Shown piece after piece: positions 56,490-64,000 of a DNA stretch of 64,000 bases (the stretch's first letter is position 1; every line of letters starts with the position of its first letter). The translations under genes were made by a program, and so were the position numbers. The stretch is from Massilia sp. NR 4-1 (GTDB lineage Bacteria > Pseudomonadota > Gammaproteobacteria > Burkholderiales > Burkholderiaceae_D), in NCBI RefSeq assembly GCF_001191005.1, contig NZ_CP012201.1, positions 2,666,001 to 2,730,000 of the forward strand. The letters run 5' to 3'. Below the pieces are notes generated by a model that saw only the letters and a program-made list of their open reading frames with translations, was not told the DNA's origin and searched no databases.

Positions 56490-57029
56490 CTATATAGCGA
56501 GGCCGTCCTGCAGGTAGTCCTGCAGCATCGACAGAATCGCATCGGCTTCCCCTTGATAAAGCTCCCCAGCCGCCGTGACCGGCAGGATGGCGCGCGCAGG
56601 AATGTCACCCCAGAGGTCTGGGAAATTGCTCTTGGCCCCGCCAAAGTGCTGCATAGCGGCGTAGATCATGCTTGAGCCGGCTGTGACCGAGGTGGCATCG
56701 GCGCTATAGAATATCTGGCGCGCTAGGTCGCCAGAGGCGCCCTGCAGCGGTTTCTTGCTGATGGCCAGAGCCTGGCCCTTGGCATTGATCTTCCCTGTTT
56801 TCTTCGACAGGCCGCCCCTGGACGCGATGTAATTAATAATGGTGGCGGCAGTATTGGGCCGCCACGCCGTCCCGTCAGGCGCCGTGGCGGTGGCAAAGCG
56901 GCGCTTGGTTCGCGCTACGATGTCCTCCCCAATCCCCTGCAGGACGGGCTTCATATCATCCAGGCGCTCCTGAATTCGTACCAGCGCGGCGCCGACCTCT
57001 TCATGCCGGACTTCGATAGTCGATGTCAT
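56490..57029 (-). CDS. Phage virion morphogenesis protein, Mu gpG-like
   Basis: A 179-residue protein beginning MTSTIEVRHEEVGAALVRIQ. It has the family layout: an N-terminal helix pair, the FATATAPDGTAWRPNT segment (about 45-60), and a YAAMQHFGG turn near residue 125 followed by IPARAILPV. In Mu, gpG acts in head or tail morphogenesis. It lies 120 bp downstream of MuF. The 120-bp gap upstream (57030-57150) contains no gene I can support. Confidence 0.87.
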   Translation of the reverse strand: MTSTIEVRHEEVGAALVRIQERLDDMKPVLQGIGEDIVARTKRRFATATAPDGTAWRPNTAATIINYIASRGGLSKKTGKINAKGQALAISKKPLQGASGDLARQIFYSADATSVTAGSSMIYAAMQHFGGAKSNFPDLWGDIPARAILPVTAAGELYQGEADAILSMLQDYLQDGLAI

Positions 57030-57150
57030 AATTTTGATCTATACTCGATGCTAAGAACGGGTGAGGCGTGGAAAATCGGAGTCCACGATCATGAGAGACA
57101 GCTCCCTGGCTACTCTATATGTATGGAGGAACGTCCGACCTCCCATCCGT

Positions 57151-58425
57151 TCACCTCACTACCATCAGAATCCCACCCTTGATGTCGGCAGCGATTACTT
57201 CCGCCGCCACCTTAAAGCCCGACACAATCATGTTCATCACGCCGTCCTGGCGTTTGATCCTGAAATCGAACTCGACGGCCAGCTTGCCGGCCCGGCTATC
57301 CTGCGATCCCACGATATAGAGCAGCTTGCCGGTGCGCGTGTCATAGACGATCCGCTCTGGCGCCTCCAGCTTCGCCGGCAACGCAGCCCACTCTTCGGCC
57401 GAAAAAGCATCCCCGGCCAGAGCATGCCGGATTGCCTTCTTCCCGATCAGCAGACCGTCCTGTATTGCAATTTCCGCACTGGCCGGGATCAGTCCCAGGC
57501 TTTCCTTCAGCCAGCGCATGGTGGCGGGATCAATCGCGCCCACGATGGCATAGCGCCCCCGCTTCACCGGGTCGGCCAGCACCTCGTCAAGGAATTGCGC
57601 ATACGCGGCGTTGCGCTCGGCGCGCAGGACGGGCCGCATTGATTCATACATGGCCGCGCCGACCGGACCATCCAGCTTGATCAGCTTCTGGTCGATGAAT
57701 TCCTGCAGTGGGCGGCTCGCCTTCGCGCCTGGTGCATAGTCCCATCCCTTATCGATACCGATGGGCCCACCGGTCTTCGGGTCGGGCTGATCCCAGTCAG
57801 CAGGCGGCTCCGATTTCCCCTCGGACTGTGCGCTTGCATACTCTTTGGCACCGGCGGCCTCCACCGTACATTGACAGCCCCAGCCGTTCGGCGGGAAGTG
57901 GGTATCCCAGAAAGGATGGTCATGCGGCAGCACCATGCCATCCCACGACAGGTGTATCGGCCGTGGATGCATGACGCTGTCCGAATGGACATAACGCCAG
58001 AATGGCCGGATTGACAGCAGCGCTGGGTCTTTGAGCTGCTTCCAGCGGCCGGCGGCGTAGCTGGTGGCCATATTGGTCTGATAGATCACCCGCGTGCGCC
58101 AGGCCTGGCCAGCCTCTGATCCCTCGCCAGTCCAGCCGGTCCAGCCGTGCTTGCGGACGATGGCGTCGAAGTCCTTACGAAAAGCGGCAAGCCCTTTGCC
58201 ATCCTCGATGCTGCGCCGGATCGCCGCATTCAGATCGCTCAGCAGGTCAGCATTGGCCGCGCCCGCCACTACGAAGGCACGGTCGTGCGCGCTACGCAGG
58301 ATGTCGTCATAACGCTTAGTCGGCAGGCTGAGTTTGTCGCGGAAGAACTGCAACTGCTCATCAAAGGGATTGGAAGCTGTCTGGCCGGCTTCTGTCTTGC
58401 CGGGGAAGCTGATGCTGGCTGGCAC
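57151..58425 (-). CDS. MuF minor head protein with C-terminal PBECR-like nuclease domain
   Basis: A 424-residue protein. The MuF domain (about 20-195) carries TRVIYQTNMATSYAAGRW and the signature HPRPIHLSWDGMVLP with PPNGWGCQC (153-186). It continues through an Ala-rich helical linker. The C-terminal region (about 290-424) resembles the PBECR2 nuclease-fold domains fused to MuF proteins: H334, ALPAKLEAPERIVYD, TGKLLYIVG and a KRQDGVMNMIVSGFKV strand pair. MuF proteins are packed in heads, and some carry toxin-like domains delivered on infection. The nuclease assignment is from recalled pattern only. It starts 2 bp after the portal stop. Confidence 0.88.
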   Translation of the reverse strand: MPASISFPGKTEAGQTASNPFDEQLQFFRDKLSLPTKRYDDILRSAHDRAFVVAGAANADLLSDLNAAIRRSIEDGKGLAAFRKDFDAIVRKHGWTGWTGEGSEAGQAWRTRVIYQTNMATSYAAGRWKQLKDPALLSIRPFWRYVHSDSVMHPRPIHLSWDGMVLPHDHPFWDTHFPPNGWGCQCTVEAAGAKEYASAQSEGKSEPPADWDQPDPKTGGPIGIDKGWDYAPGAKASRPLQEFIDQKLIKLDGPVGAAMYESMRPVLRAERNAAYAQFLDEVLADPVKRGRYAIVGAIDPATMRWLKESLGLIPASAEIAIQDGLLIGKKAIRHALAGDAFSAEEWAALPAKLEAPERIVYDTRTGKLLYIVGSQDSRAGKLAVEFDFRIKRQDGVMNMIVSGFKVAAEVIAADIKGGILMVVR

Positions 58426-58427
58426 GA

Positions 58428-59996
58428 TCAGCGGCTCCCCTGGGCATCGCTCAGCCCTTTCAGCTCGGCCAGGGCAAAAGCCGCGCCCATGACCGACACC
58501 ATACGCTCGTCGGCCAGGCCGCCAAAGGCGTCAACCAGGGCCACCTGCAAGCCCTCCAGACTCTCGGCGCTATCCACCAGAGCCTTAACCTGGTCAAGCA
58601 TCTGCTGCCTGTGCGCGGCCGTAGCGGTATCCAGCTCGTCCACTTCGGTAGCGACTGGCGATGGCGTTACCGGCGCCGAGGCCGACAAGGCGGCCAGCGG
58701 CGCCGATGCGCCTGCATGGTTGACCGGCGCCGGCTGCAAGCTCACCGTCAGAAGTGCTTCGCCTTTCTGCGCGGCTGGGATGTGCAGCTTCTGTTGCGCC
58801 CAGTTTTTGGGGATGTCGATACCGACGCCGACCAGCTTAGGCAGCGCATTGGCATACAGCTCCAGATCGGCAACCTCGCCAAGGTCGAAGACGAAGCGGG
58901 GGCTACGGCGCAGACCTTCGATACCGGGCCGGTTCAGAGCAATCATTGGATAGACGAGATCGCGGGTCAGCGTCGCGGCAATCTGCCGCGCATCCCCACG
59001 CCGGATATCGTGGCGTACTTCGTTATGGACCTTGCCCAGGGCATAGCTCCCGCTGCCGCCCTTGCCGGTATCGGCCGAAAGCGTTTGGCCGAGAATGGCT
59101 TTCGACAATGCGCGGTCGGCCCATTCCATCATGCTCAGGTGCGCCGAGTCGCCAGCACCACCCGTGATCTTCTGGATTTCCAGCTGCATATCATCCGGCA
59201 TGATGGCGCGGGCGTCATGACCCAGCTGGGTAACGGCGCGCATGAGACTGGCCTTTTCATCAGCCGATGCTCCCGCAAAGTACTTACCGACGATGATGGG
59301 CAGGCCGTAGGTCTCCAGAAACTCGGCGAAGTCGCCCAGCGCATACGCCTTGTACAGGAAGGGCCACACCAGCGTGCGATACAGGCCCATGCGTCCCGCG
59401 TAGCCTGTTTTCGCCTTACCATGGGTATGCATGACCCATCCGAACGGCCGCAGCGCCGCGCCTTCCACGGTGCTGTCGTTGAGGTGGATGGCATCCCGGT
59501 TCGGGCTGAGGCGGAACCACTCCTGCGGGCGGGGGTGGAAAGCTGGCAGCAGCTCGCCCCCTTCGTTGCGCCACTCCAGTTCGACGGGTGCGAATCCATG
59601 GCCAGGAGCTTCCATCATCGATAACAGCAAGTCTTCGCAGGGATCAACCGCATCTTCCAGCATTTCCTTGGCCCATTCCGCTGCTGCCTTCTCGGCAGAC
59701 GTGGGGTTGCGGGGCGGGACGATATCCCAGCTCAGCCCGACAATGGCGTTTTTTCGTTTCGACATCTCGGCCATGAGATGGGCATCCCGTTCCTCCATGT
59801 CGGAAAAGAGGCGGTGCTGGTCCAACAGATTGCCTTGATCAGCCTCCTGCAGCACGCGGGCCAGGCGGGCTGGAGTCAGCCCGGACAGCATCGGCGTGAG
59901 GTATTGATTCTGGAGAGTGGTAACACGGGCAGTCTGCGGTTCCTTGAGCGAGCTACGCTGGATAGGCCTGCCGAACTGGTCAAGTATTTGGGTCAA
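58428..59996 (-). CDS. Portal protein, DUF935 family (Mu gp29)
   Basis: A 522-residue portal protein beginning MTQILDQFGRPIQRSSLKEP. It carries the DUF935 segments: LARVLQEADQGNLLDQHRLF, DMEERDAHLMAEMSKRKNAI, LSWDIVPP, FAPVELEWRNEGG and a late LYANALPKLVGVGIDIP. It forms the ring through which DNA enters the head and to which the tail is joined. The start overlaps the large-terminase stop by 4 bp. The C-terminal 100 residues are Ala-rich and less conserved, as usual for the family. Confidence 0.92.
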   Translation of the reverse strand: MTQILDQFGRPIQRSSLKEPQTARVTTLQNQYLTPMLSGLTPARLARVLQEADQGNLLDQHRLFSDMEERDAHLMAEMSKRKNAIVGLSWDIVPPRNPTSAEKAAAEWAKEMLEDAVDPCEDLLLSMMEAPGHGFAPVELEWRNEGGELLPAFHPRPQEWFRLSPNRDAIHLNDSTVEGAALRPFGWVMHTHGKAKTGYAGRMGLYRTLVWPFLYKAYALGDFAEFLETYGLPIIVGKYFAGASADEKASLMRAVTQLGHDARAIMPDDMQLEIQKITGGAGDSAHLSMMEWADRALSKAILGQTLSADTGKGGSGSYALGKVHNEVRHDIRRGDARQIAATLTRDLVYPMIALNRPGIEGLRRSPRFVFDLGEVADLELYANALPKLVGVGIDIPKNWAQQKLHIPAAQKGEALLTVSLQPAPVNHAGASAPLAALSASAPVTPSPVATEVDELDTATAAHRQQMLDQVKALVDSAESLEGLQVALVDAFGGLADERMVSVMGAAFALAELKGLSDAQGSR

Positions 59997-61762
59997 AACA
60001 TGCTCCTTGATGCGAAATGGTGATCGTCACGGCCTTGCTGTTCCTGGCCGCGCCGGGCGGCGCTCTCGAAGCCCTCACGGCCCGCGCCGCGTGTCACTGA
60101 AATCCACCAGAGCAGATGCAAGGCGGTTAGCCCGTCGTAGTGGTGATTGGTCTGCGGCGCCGGCCATGTGTCCAATTCAGACAGCAACTGCACCAGCCGG
60201 GCATGGAACACGATGCGCGGCAGCTGAGGATCGGTGACGTAAGGCTCCAGTGAGTCGATGCGGACTTCCGGCGCTACGGTGGCCGTCACACCAATCAAGG
60301 GCAACGGCACGCCCGCATCGATGCCTGCGGACATGAAGGTCTGGCGCGAATGCTCATAGGCATTGTTGTTTTCGAATGCGATTGCCCGGCAGCGATATTG
60401 CCGCTGCATGGCAATTAGGTCGGCCTCCAGCTTCGACGGCACGCGACGCTTAATCGCAGCCTCAATCACATGCAAGCGCCGCATGCGCGGGTCGTAGCCG
60501 CCGACCAGAATGGCCGACGGGTCGGAAGACTCTCCCTTACCCATGGATGGGTCGCATGCGCCAAAAATAATCCAGTCGAGTAGACGCTGCACCCAGAAGG
60601 TGATCTTGCCGAATACCTTATCTTCGTCGCTCTGCGGATCGCCCTGCATTTCCGTATTGAACGCGCGTTTTGACACCGCCCGCTGACGCATCAACCAGAA
60701 CAACGAGCGCACGGAAGGCCAAGAAACCATGGCGCCGAGGTCCATAGCCACCTGGTTGGCCACATAGAAGCGGTAGGACGGTAGATCGCTGTCGGCAACG
60801 ACCAGTCCCTTTTTTGCCGCTTCTTCGACGGCATGTGCATCCTCGTTGCGCATCAACTCTTCACAACGCTCCCACAACGCCATATCGTCGGGCAGGCGTT
60901 CGATAGCGCGGAAATGGTGGACGATGTGGCCGATGGTCTTCTTGGCCCGGCTGATCGGATCATCCTTGTCCAAGATCGTGCCGACACCCAGATACTTCAC
61001 GGTGCCGTCTGGCGGGCCGAGGTAATCAATCGCTTTGGTCAGCCAGGTCCACCGGTTCTCGCGCTCGGTTGGGCTTTTAGCCTCGGCGTCGGTGATCAGG
61101 TCGTCACCCAGCAGCAGCTTCGGCCGGCTGGCGCCGTGGAACGTGCCTCGAATCGCCTGCTCGGCGCCGAACGGTTCTACCTTCACTCCCGTCTTCGTGA
61201 TGAACTCGCCCACCTTCCATTGCGGTCCCTTCCCGCACACTTCGGGGAAATCCAGAGCCAGGGCAGCATTCATGGTCAGCTCAGTCTTGACCACTTCCAC
61301 TAGTTTTGTGGGCAGCTTTGTCTCGGCGCCCAGCATGATGATGTAATCAATAAAGGACGGTGGTGCACCTTGCCAGTTCACCTCTGCGCGCACATCAGGT
61401 CGCTGCAGCAGCGCCTGGACGCTACACCACACTGGGCCGATCTTGGTTAGAAGCGATGACTTCGCCTCGCCACGCGGCGCAATCCACCATTCCTTAACGC
61501 CGCCCCGCTGATGTAGCAGCTTCGGAAAGCGTCGGCAAAACTGATTCTGAAAAATGGAAGGCGTGCCCCGGATGTGGTGCGGGAAATAGGTATAGGCGAA
61601 GAACAGGAAGTCGCCCTGCAGGACGCGCTTGCGCCGCGCCTTGACGGCGGCCGGCGATGGATCGAGGCCGATCTGGTGCGCTTCAATGTCCCGACGCAGC
61701 GAGCTGACCAGTTCGGTCAGCTCGGTCAGGAACTCCTTGGCTGTGAGATCGTTGCGCTTCAT
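59993..61762 (-). CDS. Terminase large subunit (Mu gp28-like)
   Basis: A 589-residue DNA-packaging motor. The ATPase part has an altered Walker A motif PRGEAKSSLL (residues 96-105) and a Walker B-like LLLGDDLITDAEA. The nuclease part shows IIFGACDPSMGKGESSDPSA with the metal-binding aspartate, followed by a YDPRMRRLHVIEAAIKRR strand. It packages phage DNA, in Mu-like phages together with host flanking DNA. It overlaps the small-terminase stop by 4 bp and the portal start by 4 bp. Confidence 0.92.
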   Translation of the reverse strand: MKRNDLTAKEFLTELTELVSSLRRDIEAHQIGLDPSPAAVKARRKRVLQGDFLFFAYTYFPHHIRGTPSIFQNQFCRRFPKLLHQRGGVKEWWIAPRGEAKSSLLTKIGPVWCSVQALLQRPDVRAEVNWQGAPPSFIDYIIMLGAETKLPTKLVEVVKTELTMNAALALDFPEVCGKGPQWKVGEFITKTGVKVEPFGAEQAIRGTFHGASRPKLLLGDDLITDAEAKSPTERENRWTWLTKAIDYLGPPDGTVKYLGVGTILDKDDPISRAKKTIGHIVHHFRAIERLPDDMALWERCEELMRNEDAHAVEEAAKKGLVVADSDLPSYRFYVANQVAMDLGAMVSWPSVRSLFWLMRQRAVSKRAFNTEMQGDPQSDEDKVFGKITFWVQRLLDWIIFGACDPSMGKGESSDPSAILVGGYDPRMRRLHVIEAAIKRRVPSKLEADLIAMQRQYRCRAIAFENNNAYEHSRQTFMSAGIDAGVPLPLIGVTATVAPEVRIDSLEPYVTDPQLPRIVFHARLVQLLSELDTWPAPQTNHHYDGLTALHLLWWISVTRGAGREGFESAARRGQEQQGRDDHHFASRSMF

Positions 61763-62268
61763 TTGGCATCGGCCAGCAGTTTAGGCAGCACGTCGCCAAA
61801 AGGCTCCAGCACTTCCACCAGCACACTGCCATGCTGCGGGAATCGCTCCTGCACGAACTCCGCCAGGCCGCGCAGCACCGTCATGCCAATGGAAAGGCTG
61901 TTCGCCTCCGGCAGGAATTTGCGCATGGCGGCCAGCGACTTGTGGATGTTGTCCATCAGGCTGGACAGCAGGTCCACCCGCGTCGTAGCGGCCATTTCCG
62001 TGTCCTTCTTGATCAGCTCCAGCACGGCGTTGAACTGCACCAGCATTTCGGTCAGGATTTGCTGGGAAAGCTGCTCGACGTCGCCGCCAGCCAGTGTCGA
62101 AGCGCTGCGCAGCTTGTCCCAGTCGTCACCATCGGCGGCAGCTTTTTCTTTCCAGCGCTTTGCGGTCGTGTAGGCAACGGCCGCCAGCTTGGCCGCCTGC
62201 TCCAACGATAGACGGTCAAAGACAAAGTGTTTGCGTACCAGCGCACGCACATCCGCGCTCTTGGCCAT
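61759..62268 (-). CDS. DUF1804-type protein, probable small terminase subunit
   Basis: A 169-residue protein. It begins with a helix-turn-helix region (MAKSADVRALVRKHFVFDRL, then SLEQAAKLAAVAYTTAKRWKEKA), followed by GDDWDKLRSAS and a long helical C-terminal part. This is the pattern of DUF1804 proteins next to gp28-type large terminases. A DNA-recognition role as small terminase is inferred from the helix-turn-helix and the position. Its start overlaps the upstream stop (TAATG), and its stop overlaps the large terminase start. Confidence 0.82.
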   Translation of the reverse strand: MAKSADVRALVRKHFVFDRLSLEQAAKLAAVAYTTAKRWKEKAAADGDDWDKLRSASTLAGGDVEQLSQQILTEMLVQFNAVLELIKKDTEMAATTRVDLLSSLMDNIHKSLAAMRKFLPEANSLSIGMTVLRGLAEFVQERFPQHGSVLVEVLEPFGDVLPKLLADAK

Positions 62269-62594
62269 TACTGCCCCATCTTGCGTTTAACCAGCTCGAT
62301 CAGCGCAGCGATAGCCACGCTAGTGCCGACGCCGGCTAGCACGCCGGCTTTCGCTGCGCCTTTCTCCAGCGCCTGGATGCGGTCCTCATGGCCTTTGATC
62401 GCATCGGCCAGCTTCTTCGGGTTGGCCAGCTCCAGTTCGCGCAGACGCAGATCGTGTGCATCCAGCCGCTGGGAGACCTTGTTATCCAGATTGGCCAGCC
62501 CGCCTTCCAGGCGCACGATGGCTTTGGCCTGCTCGTCCATCTTGCCTTCGATGCGGCCAAGGATGCGCGCCAGGTCGTCGTTACTGATTTCCAT
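62268..62594 (-). CDS. Small coiled-coil phage protein with C-terminal membrane helix
   Basis: A 108-residue protein beginning MEISNDDLARILGRIEGKMD. A coiled coil spans about residues 10-78, and a C-terminal hydrophobic helix (AGVLAGVGTSVAIAALIELV, about 83-102) follows. Similar short proteins (DUF2730-like, Mu gp26 position) occur between the lysis genes and the terminase genes in Mu relatives. The function is unknown. It is 21 bp after the zinc-finger gene, and its stop overlaps the DUF1804 start. Confidence 0.72.
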   Translation of the reverse strand: MEISNDDLARILGRIEGKMDEQAKAIVRLEGGLANLDNKVSQRLDAHDLRLRELELANPKKLADAIKGHEDRIQALEKGAAKAGVLAGVGTSVAIAALIELVKRKMGQ

Positions 62595-62615
62595 CCAGTG
62601 ATTCCTATTTGTGGT

Positions 62616-62855
62616 TTATCGGGTACGCAGCTTGCGCTGGCGTTCGTTTTCGCTTTCGCACGCCACGCATCGCGTGCAACCGGGCGCGGCTCGCCGCCGG
62701 GCAGGCGGAATTGGATCACCACAGCAATGGCATTCCTGCGCTGATCCGAGCGAAGCCAGGTTGGCCTGCTGCAGGCTGGCCAGCCTGCGACAGGCCAAAA
62801 TCAGCTCCCGCTCCTGCTCTTCCAGCCGGGTAGCCTGGTCAAACACATCGGTCAT
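62616..62855 (-). CDS. TraR/DksA-type zinc-finger phage protein
   Basis: A 79-residue protein with an N-terminal helix (MTDVFDQATRLEEQERELIL) and a C4 zinc finger (CHCCGDPI, then 17 residues to CTRCVAC) near residues 43-70. Such small TraR/DksA-like proteins are common in Mu-like phages, and some bind RNA polymerase in the manner of TraR. Whether this one does is unknown, since the segment reaching the polymerase active site is short. Its start overlaps the Rz1-like stop by 4 bp. Confidence 0.8.
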   Translation of the reverse strand: MTDVFDQATRLEEQERELILACRRLASLQQANLASLGSAQECHCCGDPIPPARRRAAPGCTRCVACESENERQRKLRTR

Positions 62856-63115
62856 GGGCCACCTTCCGTTTTCCAGTACCAGTTAATCCAACCCTGCACT
62901 TTGTTTCGGCAGCGGTGGTACTGGCGCGCTGACTCAAGGTGATTCGTCACCGGGTCGTCCCCCGTCCTCAGCGGCGGCAGTGTCTTCGGGCATGCCGTCA
63001 TCAGGTTCGCTTGCGGCTCGGCCGTCTGATTGCGCGTTGGCCTCGTTCCAGCGGCGCAAGCTGACAGGGTCAAGCACGCAGCCAACATGGCCATCCACGC
63101 GTTGATCGTTTTCAT
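62852..63115 (-). CDS. Rz1-like outer-membrane spanin lipoprotein
   Basis: An 87-residue lipoprotein. It begins MKTINAWMAMLAACLTLSAC with a lipobox cysteine at residue 20, followed by a mature part with CPKTLPPLRTGDDPVTNHLE. It is encoded mostly inside the Rz-like gene in another frame (182 bp shared), the classical overlapping Rz/Rz1 layout. A longer frame to 63223 lies inside Rz and is not needed. It should pair with the inner-membrane spanin to fuse the membranes at lysis. Confidence 0.8.
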   Translation of the reverse strand: MKTINAWMAMLAACLTLSACAAGTRPTRNQTAEPQANLMTACPKTLPPLRTGDDPVTNHLESARQYHRCRNKVQGWINWYWKTEGGP

Positions 63116-63350
63116 AGTTGGTTCGGAGAGTGTTGAAGAAGGAATCGGTCTTTGCCTGCGCCTGCTCGGTGCGCACACCGGAGGCCAGTGCGCGCTTGTC
63201 CTTGCGCTTCTTCGCTTTAGCATCCACGCGCTCGGCAGTTACCTCTTTGGCGTCACAACTGACCGATGCGGAGAAACGCCCCGCAAAGAAGCCGGCAACA
63301 CCGACAAGCAGACAGAGCGCAACCCAGAAGATGAAGATGCGCCAGGTCAT
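62934..63350 (-). CDS. Rz-like inner-membrane spanin
   Basis: A 138-residue protein beginning MTWRIFIFWVALCLLVGVAG, with one N-terminal membrane helix (about 4-24). A charged helical periplasmic region (EVTAERVDAKAKKRKDKRAL, then RTEQAQAKTDSFFNTLRTNY) and an acidic, Gly-rich tail follow. The start overlaps the transglycosylase stop as ATGA. The Rz1-like lipoprotein gene lies inside its 3' half. By topology and overlap it is the inner-membrane spanin of the lysis module. Confidence 0.78.
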   Translation of the reverse strand: MTWRIFIFWVALCLLVGVAGFFAGRFSASVSCDAKEVTAERVDAKAKKRKDKRALASGVRTEQAQAKTDSFFNTLRTNYENDQRVDGHVGCVLDPVSLRRWNEANAQSDGRAASEPDDGMPEDTAAAEDGGRPGDESP

Positions 63351-63976
63351 CGCTGATTCTCCAGGCAAAGGGTGGTGCCCCAGGTGGCATAGCGGGGTTG
63401 TTCGGTGAACAGCACCAGGCGCGGGTAGCGGCGGGAATACTCAAAGTTCTGCTGGCTTTGGCCAGCGTTGATATCCTCGGTCACGCCAAACCACTGGCCG
63501 GGTGTTGGGGACAAACGTTGGGCGCGCTGAACATAACCCAGGCCCGCGTTATAGCCTTTCAGCGCGGCAGCCCAGCGCTCGCACTCGTTGACGCCCTGGA
63601 CCCGCTCACGCAGCCAGCCGTCATAACGTACCAGCGCCCGAATGGCCCATTTCGGGGAGTATGGGTCTGGTGCGCCCAACTCCGGATACAGGCGGACCAC
63701 ATGCAGTGATGTCCCATCCATGAACTGGGCCAGTCCACGGCCGTTGTCCCAGGCGGTCACACCGGCGCGACAACTGCTTTCGCGCCGCAGTTGACTGATG
63801 AACATCGGAACTGGCGCTGCCAGGCCATGGACAGCCTGGGCCTCGCGGGTCAGCGTGGCCCGATACTGGTCACACAGGTCGATGGCATGCGCATGCTGGG
63901 CAGCGACTGCCATGACAATGCATACGATCAGTGGCGGCAGCTTACCCAGCAACCAGGCAAGAACGGCGCGAGTCAC
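63347..63976 (-). CDS. Phage lysis transglycosylase (SLT-type endolysin)
   Basis: A 209-residue protein with a GTG start and an N-terminal signal or anchor helix (about 12-30, KLPPLIVCIVMAVAAQHAHA). A transglycosylase domain follows with the catalytic glutamate in QLRRESSCRAGV (E66) and GRGLAQFMDG, then KGYNAGLGYVQRAQ. It would degrade peptidoglycan in the periplasm at lysis; the N-terminal helix suggests Sec-dependent export. The GTG overlaps the stop of the upstream gene (GTGA), which runs off the window. Confidence 0.88.
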   Translation of the reverse strand: MTRAVLAWLLGKLPPLIVCIVMAVAAQHAHAIDLCDQYRATLTREAQAVHGLAAPVPMFISQLRRESSCRAGVTAWDNGRGLAQFMDGTSLHVVRLYPELGAPDPYSPKWAIRALVRYDGWLRERVQGVNECERWAAALKGYNAGLGYVQRAQRLSPTPGQWFGVTEDINAGQSQQNFEYSRRYPRLVLFTEQPRYATWGTTLCLENQR

Positions 63977-64000
63977 AGACCAGTTCCCAGGGTGTACATT
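63973..64000 (-). CDS. Last codons of an upstream phage gene, cut by the window edge
   Basis: The minus strand reads ATG TAC ACC CTG GGA ACT GGT CTG TGA before the transglycosylase, with the TGA overlapping the GTG start. This is most likely the tail end of a longer frame; a holin would be expected here in a lysis module, but too little is visible to tell. Confidence 0.3.

Larger units (their letters stand above)
38151..64000 (-). mobile_element. Mu-like transposable prophage, right (late-gene) part; continues past the window
   Basis: From about 38151 to the right edge, nearly all genes lie on the minus strand in tight overlaps and follow Mu/B3-type late order. The order is lysis, terminase, portal gp29, MuF, gpG, protease I with nested scaffold, major head gpT, gp35-37-like, tail tube, chaperone, tape measure and fibre. 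The right end shows TG-starting DNA with repeated end sites. No tail-sheath or baseplate genes occur, so a non-contractile tail is inferred. About 25.8 kb is visible; transposase, repressor, early genes and the left end are expected to the right of the window. The host flank contains the tRNA-Lys pair, but Mu-type elements do not need a tRNA target. Confidence 0.9.

Overview
The window looks like a betaproteobacterial chromosome of the Oxalobacteraceae (Massilia, Duganella or Janthinobacterium group). The DNA is GC-rich. The gene neighbourhoods are typical of that group: dnaX-ybaB-recR with the SRP RNA and ubiD nearby, ribBA-ribH-nusB, glyA-nrdR, and ybgC-tolQRAB-pal-cpoB. The genus is an inference from protein style and was not tested by a search.

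Positions 1-38150 are host sequence. The left edge holds the end of a CstA-type pyruvate/peptide transporter gene and its small YbdD partner. Next come a hybrid histidine kinase and a REC-GGDEF-EAL protein, then the convergent dnaX operon, the 4.5S SRP RNA and ubiD. After an AT-rich 477-bp gap lie a membrane-anchored lytic transglycosylase, a DUF1640 protein and an OmpR/QseC-type two-component pair. The riboflavin genes are split between ribBA-ribH-nusB (about 16-18 kb) and ribD-ribE (about 24-26 kb). Between them sit a seven-domain c-di-GMP protein and a secreted-protein/LytS/LytTR operon. A minor-pilin cluster (pilV, pilW, pilX, pilE, fimT, with no pilY1) runs directly into ribD. Then follow nrdR, glyA behind a ZTP riboswitch, a YdfG-type dehydrogenase, the complete Tol-Pal operon, and two identical tRNA-Lys genes behind a consensus promoter.

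From 38151 to the right edge the window holds the late half of a Mu-like transposable prophage, with all genes on the minus strand. Its right end shows TG-starting DNA with two perfect 18-bp repeats whose starts are 22 bp apart, as expected for transposase-binding end sites. Reading in the direction of transcription (right to left), the order is: lysis transglycosylase, Rz/Rz1 spanins, TraR-type zinc finger, small coiled-coil protein, small and large terminase, portal, MuF, gpG, a com-dam cassette, a two-gene cargo cassette with DUF2971, protease with nested scaffold, decoration protein, major head, gp35/36/37-like proteins, tail tube, frameshifted tail chaperone, tape measure, tail tip, fibre, and fibre-associated proteins. 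There are no sheath or baseplate genes, so a long non-contractile tail is inferred. The transposase, repressor and early genes should lie beyond position 64000.

The points most worth a second look are all in or next to the prophage. They are the -1 frameshift at the tail chaperone stop codon, a MuF protein ending in a nuclease-like toxin domain, a Com zinc finger overlapping a Dam-type methylase, the AT-rich DUF2971 cassette inside the head operon, and a capsid protein with an apparent N-terminal signal peptide. In the host part, the ZTP riboswitch with its competing hairpin and the duplicated leader of pilW stand out.
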